From the NCBI RefSeq assembly GCF_021283545.2, contig NZ_CP128540.1, forward strand, positions 648,501-712,500: a DNA stretch of 64,000 nt, read 5' to 3'. Both the position numbers and the translations under genes were made by a program. Source of the DNA: Pseudomonas alloputida. Lineage in GTDB: Bacteria; Pseudomonadota; Gammaproteobacteria; Pseudomonadales; Pseudomonadaceae. Numbering within the stretch: the stretch's first letter is position 1; each line of letters starts with the position of its first letter. This document shows positions 59,173 through 64,000 of the stretch, in pieces. The notes below the pieces were generated by a model. It was not told the DNA's origin and made no database searches. It saw only the letters and a list, made by a program, of their open reading frames with translations.

Positions 59173-59835
59173 TCAGGCAGCCGGCGTGATGCCGCAGCCC
59201 TTCAGAATGATGTGGATAAGGTTGTTGCTCGCGTCTTCCATGTCCTGCTTGGTCAGGCGGCTGCGGCCAGTCACCTGGCAAATCTGGGTGGCGAAGTCAG
59301 CGTAGTGCTGGGTGCTGCCCCAAAGCAGGAAGATCAGGTGTACGGGGTCGACCGGGTCCATCTTGCCTGCTTCGATCCAGGCCTGGAATACCGCAGCACG
59401 GCCGCGGAACCATTCGCGGTAGTCGGCACTGAAGTATTCGGTCAGGCAGGTGCCACCGCTGATCACTTCCATGGCGAAAATGCGCGAAGCTTGCGGGTTG
59501 CGCCGGGAGAACGCCATCTTGGTGCGGATGTACTGGCTCAGGGCTTCACCGGGGTCGTCATCGACGCTCAAGGCGTTGAAGGTGCTGTCCCACAACTCGA
59601 TGATGTTGCTGAGCACGGCGATGTACAGGCCCAGCTTGTTGGTGAAGTAGTAATGCAGGTTAGCCTTGGGCAACCCCGCCTTGAGGGCGATGGTGTTCAT
59701 GCTGGTGCCCTTGAAACCATGGCGGGCGAATTCATCTTCGGCGGCCTGGATAATGGCCTGTTCGTTCTTCTGGCGGATACGGCCCGCGGGCTTGCCCGAG
59801 GCGGAGAGGCGATGCGCAGGGACTTCTAGGGTCAT
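59173..59835 (-). CDS. TetR-family regulator, RutR-like
   Basis: The product is 220 residues from MTLEVPAHRLSASGKPAGRI at 59835; an in-frame extension upstream is not conserved-looking. The HTH is FARHGFKGTSMNTIALKAGL followed by PKANLHYYFTNKLGLY. The C-terminal half has FAMEVISGGTCLTEYFSADY and HLIFLLWGSTQHYADFATQI, which resembles RutR-type regulators of pyrimidine or related metabolism. It is adjacent to yigZ on the same strand. The targets could include the nearby bauA-mmsA, since beta-alanine comes from uracil breakdown; this is inference. Confidence 0.85.
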   Translation of the reverse strand: MTLEVPAHRLSASGKPAGRIRQKNEQAIIQAAEDEFARHGFKGTSMNTIALKAGLPKANLHYYFTNKLGLYIAVLSNIIELWDSTFNALSVDDDPGEALSQYIRTKMAFSRRNPQASRIFAMEVISGGTCLTEYFSADYREWFRGRAAVFQAWIEAGKMDPVDPVHLIFLLWGSTQHYADFATQICQVTGRSRLTKQDMEDASNNLIHIILKGCGITPAA

Positions 59836-59925
59836 GGACGATTCCGTACGGTGCAGTGGCTGCGGCTGTGGGACAAGATTACCTGCCTGTGCCGAAGTGA
59901 CAAGCGTTTGCGGCACAGACAGGCA

Positions 59926-60843
59926 TCAACGTGTCGCAGCCAGGCTTTCGAGGAAGCTTTCCAACACCAGGTTGGGGCGCCGGCCTTTGCGGGTAACCCA
60001 GCTCAGGCTCAGGTCATAAAAACGCTCCTTGGGTTTGAGCGCACGCAAACGGCCTTGCTGCACCCAGAACATGGCGTAGTGGTCGGGCAGGTAGCCGATA
60101 TAGCGCCCGGTAAGGATGAGAAACGCCATGCCCTCGCGGTCAGAAGCACTGGCTGTGCAATTCAGCGCCTGGTAGTGCGCCTGGATGTCGGCCGGCAGGC
60201 GGAAGGTGGGGGTGATGGCTTCCTGGCTGTTGAGGCGCTCGTCGTCTATCTGCTGGTCGTCGGCGTAGAACAGCGGGTGGCCAACCGCGCAGTACAGCAG
60301 CGAGCGTTCGCTGTACAACGGTTGATACTCAAGCCCCGATAACGGGCTGGTCTGTGGTACGACGCCAACGTGCAGGCTGCCGTCGAGCACGCCGTGCTCG
60401 ACCTGGCTGGGGGCGATCATGCGGATCTGGATGCGCACATCAGGGCCCCGATCCTTGAGTTCCGCCAGGGCATGGGTGATACGCATGTGCGGCAGGGTCA
60501 CCAGGTTGTCGGTCAGGCCGATGTTCAGCTCGCCGCGCAAATGCTGGTGCAGGCCGTTGACCTCGGTGCGGAAGGTTTCCAGCGCGCTGAGCAGTTGCAG
60601 GGCTGAATGGTAGACCTCGCGGCCTTCCTCCGTCAGCGAGAAACCGGCGCGGCCGCGCTGACACAGGCGCAGGCCGAGGCGTTGCTCGAGGTCGTTCATC
60701 TGCTGGCTGATGGCCGAGCGACCAATGCCCAGTACGTTTTCGGCAGCCGAGAAGCCACCGCACTCGACGACGCTGCGATAGATCTTCAGCAGGCGGATGT
60801 CGAAATCGCTGACTTGGGCGAGTGGATCGGGGCGTCGGCTCAT
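59926..60843 (-). CDS. LysR-family regulator, divergent from bauA
   Basis: The product is 305 residues from the ATG at 60843 (an in-frame GTG at 60855 is the alternative). The N-terminal HTH region has DFDIRLLKIYRSVVECGGFS and GIGRSAISQQMNDLEQRLGL, and the C-terminal domain is of the periplasmic-binding-protein type (about 100-300). It diverges from bauA across 118 bases containing an inverted repeat, the usual arrangement for a LysR activator of the adjacent operon. Its inducer is probably beta-alanine or a related amine, by position only. Confidence 0.9.
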   Translation of the reverse strand: MSRRPDPLAQVSDFDIRLLKIYRSVVECGGFSAAENVLGIGRSAISQQMNDLEQRLGLRLCQRGRAGFSLTEEGREVYHSALQLLSALETFRTEVNGLHQHLRGELNIGLTDNLVTLPHMRITHALAELKDRGPDVRIQIRMIAPSQVEHGVLDGSLHVGVVPQTSPLSGLEYQPLYSERSLLYCAVGHPLFYADDQQIDDERLNSQEAITPTFRLPADIQAHYQALNCTASASDREGMAFLILTGRYIGYLPDHYAMFWVQQGRLRALKPKERFYDLSLSWVTRKGRRPNLVLESFLESLAATR

Positions 60844-60860
60844 TAGTTTAGTCACGGCCT

Positions 60861-60893
60861 GTCTGAAGGTTAGAAATGTAGGCTTTTTCAGAC
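60861..60893. promoter_or_regulatory. Inverted repeat in the LysR-bauA divergent promoter region
   Basis: GTCTGAA (60861-60867) and TTCAGAC (60887-60893) are exact reverse complements 19 bases apart, between the LysR gene and bauA. It is a candidate LysR operator. Confidence 0.5.
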
Positions 60894-60961
60894 TCTATCG
60901 CCGTGCCAATTTAGCTGCAACAACATCCATCGTTGCCTAATCGTCTTCCGAGGAACCGCCG

Positions 60962-62308
60962 ATGAACATGCCCGAAACTGGTCCTGCCGGTATCGCCAGC
61001 CAGCTCAAGCTGGACGCCCACTGGATGCCCTACACCGCCAACCGCAACTTCCAGCGCGACCCACGCCTGATCGTGGCGGCCGAAGGCAACTACCTGGTCG
61101 ATGACCACGGGCGCAAGATCTTCGACGCCCTGTCCGGCCTGTGGACCTGCGGCGCAGGGCACACTCGCAAGGAAATCGCTGACGCGGTGACCCGTCAACT
61201 GAGTACGCTGGACTACTCCCCAGCGTTCCAGTTCGGCCACCCGCTGTCGTTCCAGCTGGCGGAAAAGATCGCCGAGCTGGTTCCGGGCAATCTGAATCAC
61301 GTCTTCTATACCAACTCCGGTTCCGAGTGCGCCGATACCGCACTGAAGATGGTGCGTGCCTACTGGCGCCTGAAAGGCCAGGCAACCAAGACCAAGATCA
61401 TCGGCCGTGCCCGTGGTTACCATGGCGTGAACATCGCCGGTACCAGCCTGGGTGGCGTCAACGGTAACCGCAAGATGTTTGGCCAGCTGCTGGACGTCGA
61501 CCACCTGCCTCACACTGTATTGCCGGTGAACGCCTTCTCGAAAGGCTTGCCGGAAGAGGGCGGTATCGCGCTGGCTGACGAAATGCTCAAGCTGATCGAG
61601 CTGCACGATGCCTCCAACATCGCAGCAGTCATCGTCGAGCCGCTGGCCGGTTCGGCCGGTGTGCTGCCGCCGCCAAAGGGTTACCTGAAGCGCCTGCGTG
61701 AAATCTGCACCCAGCACAACATTCTGCTGATCTTCGACGAAGTGATCACAGGCTTCGGCCGCATGGGCGCGATGACCGGCTCGGAAGCCTTCGGCGTTAC
61801 CCCGGACCTGATGTGCATCGCCAAGCAGGTGACCAACGGCGCCATCCCGATGGGCGCAGTGATTGCCAGCAGCGAGATCTACCAGACCTTCATGAACCAG
61901 CCGACCCCGGAATACGCCGTGGAATTCCCACACGGCTACACCTATTCGGCGCACCCGGTAGCCTGTGCCGCCGGTCTCGCCGCGCTGGACCTGCTGCAGA
62001 AGGAAAACCTGGTGCAGTCCGCGGCTGAACTGGCGCCGCATTTCGAGAAGCTGCTGCACGGCGTGAAGGGCACCAAGAATATCGTCGATATCCGCAACTA
62101 CGGCCTGGCCGGCGCCATCCAGATCGCCGCCCGTGACGGTGATGCCATCGTTCGCCCTTACGAAGCGGCCATGAAGCTGTGGAAAGCGGGCTTCTATGTA
62201 CGCTTTGGTGGCGACACCCTGCAGTTCGGCCCAACCTTCAATACCAAGCCGCAGGAACTGGACCGCTTGTTCGATGCTGTTGGCGAAACCCTGAACCTGA
62301 TCGACTGA
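60962..62308 (+). CDS. bauA: Beta-alanine:pyruvate (omega-amino acid) aminotransferase
   Basis: The product is 448 residues from MNMPETGPAGIASQLKLDAH (GAGGAACC upstream). It is a class III, fold-type I PLP aminotransferase that transfers the amino group of beta-alanine to pyruvate, giving malonate semialdehyde and alanine. The PLP lysine is Lys288 in MCIAKQVTNGAIPMG. Other conserved segments are FYTNSGSECADTALKMVRAY, GRARGYHGVNIAGTSLGG and LIFDEVITGFGRMGAMTGSE. It lies 73 bases before mmsA on the same strand, so malonate semialdehyde is passed to MmsA. Confidence 0.95.
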   Translation: MNMPETGPAGIASQLKLDAHWMPYTANRNFQRDPRLIVAAEGNYLVDDHGRKIFDALSGLWTCGAGHTRKEIADAVTRQLSTLDYSPAFQFGHPLSFQLAEKIAELVPGNLNHVFYTNSGSECADTALKMVRAYWRLKGQATKTKIIGRARGYHGVNIAGTSLGGVNGNRKMFGQLLDVDHLPHTVLPVNAFSKGLPEEGGIALADEMLKLIELHDASNIAAVIVEPLAGSAGVLPPPKGYLKRLREICTQHNILLIFDEVITGFGRMGAMTGSEAFGVTPDLMCIAKQVTNGAIPMGAVIASSEIYQTFMNQPTPEYAVEFPHGYTYSAHPVACAAGLAALDLLQKENLVQSAAELAPHFEKLLHGVKGTKNIVDIRNYGLAGAIQIAARDGDAIVRPYEAAMKLWKAGFYVRFGGDTLQFGPTFNTKPQELDRLFDAVGETLNLID

Positions 62309-62381
62309 TCTTTCCGATATTGATGCCAGGCGTATGCCCGCAGCGCGCGCCTGGCTCTCCTTTGTTTATCTGGAGTTTTGC

Positions 62382-63875
62382 ATGAGCATTGTTCAGCACC
62401 TGATTCACGGCGAACTGGTTACCAAGGGTGAGCGCACCGCCGATGTCTTCAACCCGTCCACTGGCCAGGCCGTTCGCAAGGTCGAACTGGCCAGCCGCGC
62501 AACCGTGCAGGAAGCGATCGACTCGGCCAAGGCAGCCTTCCCGGCCTGGCGCAACACCCCTCCGGCCAAGCGCGCCCAGGTGATGTTCCGCTTCAAGCAA
62601 CTGCTGGAGCAGAACGAAGCCAAGATTTCGCAGATGATCAGCGAAGAGCACGGCAAGACCCTGGAAGATGCCGCCGGTGAACTGAAGCGTGGTATCGAGA
62701 ACGTCGAGTTCGCGTGTGCAGCCCCAGAAGTGCTGAAGGGCGAGTACAGCCGCAACGTCGGTCCGAACATCGACGCCTGGTCCGACTTCCAGCCGCTGGG
62801 CGTGGTTGCCGGTATCACCCCATTCAACTTCCCGGCCATGGTGCCGCTGTGGATGTACCCGCTGGCCATCGCCTGTGGCAACGCATTCATCCTCAAGCCT
62901 TCCGAGCGTGACCCGAGCTCGACCCTGTACATTGCCCAGTTGCTGCTGGAAGCTGGCCTGCCGAAGGGCATCCTCAACGTCGTGCACGGTGACAAGGAAG
63001 CGGTGGATGCGCTGATCGAAGCGCCGGAAGTCAAAGCACTGAGCTTCGTGGGCTCGACCCCGATCGCCGAGTACATCTATGCCGAAGGCACCAAGCGTGG
63101 CAAGCGTGTACAAGCCCTGGGTGGCGCGAAGAACCATGCGGTGCTGATGCCGGATGCCGACCTGGACAACGCCGTCAGTGCACTGATGGGCGCGGCTTAC
63201 GGTTCGTGTGGCGAGCGTTGCATGGCCATTTCGGTAGCCGTGTGCGTGGGCGACCAAGTGGCCGATGCCCTGATTGCCAAGCTGGAGCCACAGATCAAGG
63301 CGCTGAAGATTGGTGCCGGCACCTCGTGCGGCCTGGACATGGGCCCGCTGGTGACTGCGGCAGCGCGTGACAAGGTCGTGGGTTACATCGATGACGGTGT
63401 TGCTGCTGGCGCCAAGCTGGTGGTGGATGGCCGTGGCTTCCGTGTGGCGGGTAATGAAGATGGCTACTTTGTGGGTGGCACCCTGTTCGACAAGGTGACC
63501 CCGGAGATGCGCATCTATAAAGAGGAGATCTTTGGCCCGGTGCTGTGCGTGGTCCGTGTGAATAGCCTGGAGCAGGCCATGCAGCTGATCAACGATCACG
63601 AGTATGGCAACGGCACCTGTATCTTTACCCGTGACGGTGAAGCGGCCCGTCTGTTCTGCGACGAGATCGAGGTGGGTATGGTGGGTGTGAACGTACCGCT
63701 GCCGGTGCCGGTGGCCTACCACAGCTTCGGTGGCTGGAAGCGTTCGCTGTTTGGTGACCTGCATGCCTATGGCCCGGATGGTGTGCGCTTCTATACCCGT
63801 CGCAAGGCCATTACCCAGCGTTGGCCGCAGCGGGCCAGCCATGAAGCGTCGCAGTTTGCATTCCCTAGCCTGTAA
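62382..63875 (+). CDS. mmsA: Methylmalonate/malonate-semialdehyde dehydrogenase (acylating)
   Basis: The product is 497 residues from MSIVQHLIHGELVTKGERTA (TGGAG upstream). It is a CoA-acylating member of the aldehyde dehydrogenase superfamily that converts malonate semialdehyde to acetyl-CoA and CO2, or methylmalonate semialdehyde to propionyl-CoA. The catalytic Cys280 is in GSCGERCMAISVAV, with the NAD-binding region GVVAGITPFNFPAMVPLWMY and GSTPIAEYIYAEGTKRGKRV. The gene ends shortly before a strong terminator at 63890. With bauA it completes beta-alanine breakdown. Confidence 0.95.
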   Translation: MSIVQHLIHGELVTKGERTADVFNPSTGQAVRKVELASRATVQEAIDSAKAAFPAWRNTPPAKRAQVMFRFKQLLEQNEAKISQMISEEHGKTLEDAAGELKRGIENVEFACAAPEVLKGEYSRNVGPNIDAWSDFQPLGVVAGITPFNFPAMVPLWMYPLAIACGNAFILKPSERDPSSTLYIAQLLLEAGLPKGILNVVHGDKEAVDALIEAPEVKALSFVGSTPIAEYIYAEGTKRGKRVQALGGAKNHAVLMPDADLDNAVSALMGAAYGSCGERCMAISVAVCVGDQVADALIAKLEPQIKALKIGAGTSCGLDMGPLVTAAARDKVVGYIDDGVAAGAKLVVDGRGFRVAGNEDGYFVGGTLFDKVTPEMRIYKEEIFGPVLCVVRVNSLEQAMQLINDHEYGNGTCIFTRDGEAARLFCDEIEVGMVGVNVPLPVPVAYHSFGGWKRSLFGDLHAYGPDGVRFYTRRKAITQRWPQRASHEASQFAFPSL

Positions 63876-63889
63876 GGGAAGTAGATGAA

Positions 63890-63924
63890 GCGGGGAGGCC
63901 GTCAGGCCTCCCCGCTTTGTTTTT
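63890..63924 (+). terminator. Rho-independent terminator of bauA-mmsA
   Basis: GCGGGGAGGCC-GTCA-GGCCTCCCCGC is a perfect 11-bp stem directly followed by TTTGTTTTT, 15 bases after the mmsA stop. The remaining 76 bases of the window hold nothing I can support. Confidence 0.92.
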
Positions 63925-64000
63925 GGGGGTTGGTTGTTGCTGTTGGGGAGGAACTGTTTTGAGAGGGTGTTGGCTGTGAGATGTGTCCGCCACAACCCTT

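Overview
The window is chromosomal DNA from a fluorescent Pseudomonas, almost certainly the P. putida group. The evidence is high GC, strong GC-rich third-position bias, two families of Pseudomonas REP palindromes between genes, and a gene order that I recall from P. putida KT2440 (aldB / acetoin cluster / accBC / speA ... bauA-mmsA). That match is from memory, not from a search. There are about 54 protein genes, no rRNA, tRNA or CRISPR, and no large island. The only mobile-type gene is a REP-associated transposase (RAYT).

Layout: 1-2512 holds the 5' end of an aldehyde dehydrogenase gene with a sigma54 promoter and its divergent sigma54 activator. 2579-4838 is a tightly overlapped mpl-ubiX-lipoprotein unit. 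4946-7351 has a NAD(P)-binding protein and a lipoprotein that joins MORN repeats to a caspase-like C13 protease domain. 7565-15033 is the acetoin catabolic cluster acoX-acoA-acoB-acoC-adh with a well-formed sigma54 promoter, candidate enhancer sites and divergent acoR. 15124-19465 carries accC, accB, aroQ and dsbD. 19583-25606 has a chemoreceptor, a dual-receiver diguanylate cyclase, DUF2333, Nudix and YciH genes. 25757-29756 holds speA, the RAYT with flanking inverted REPs, and a MATE transporter. 29937-37715 pairs a giant lipoprotein alpha-2-macroglobulin with PBP1C. 37808-40910 has a lone TpsB transporter beside a PprB-like regulator and a TadV/FppA-like prepilin peptidase. 41216-43514 has two DUF4136 lipoproteins, cmoM and a MazG-like gene. 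43592-48062 holds MaoC, FabG4-like and thiolase genes with an AraC regulator. 50242-53830 is a CueR copper module with two matching CueR operators. 53938-63875 has an MFS pump, ArsR, adenine deaminase, SDR, YigZ, TetR and LysR genes, then the beta-alanine/methylmalonate-semialdehyde pair bauA-mmsA.

How the genes work together: acetoin or butanediol is oxidised by adh and AcoABC to acetyl-CoA and acetaldehyde, and the adjacent aldehyde dehydrogenase can remove the acetaldehyde. Both branches appear to be controlled by sigma54 activators of the same architecture. CueR drives export (CopA) and chaperoning (CopZ) of Cu(I). BauA and MmsA form a beta-alanine to acetyl-CoA route. A2M and PBP1C probably act together in envelope defence and repair.

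The most unusual features are: a 368-bp intergenic region with two copies of a 37-bp repeat, each starting with a perfect DnaA box, around an AT-rich tract of 11-bp-phased repeats; the MORN-C13 protease lipoprotein; an inverted REP pair translated inside a sigma54 activator; and the RAYT bracketed by its own REPs.
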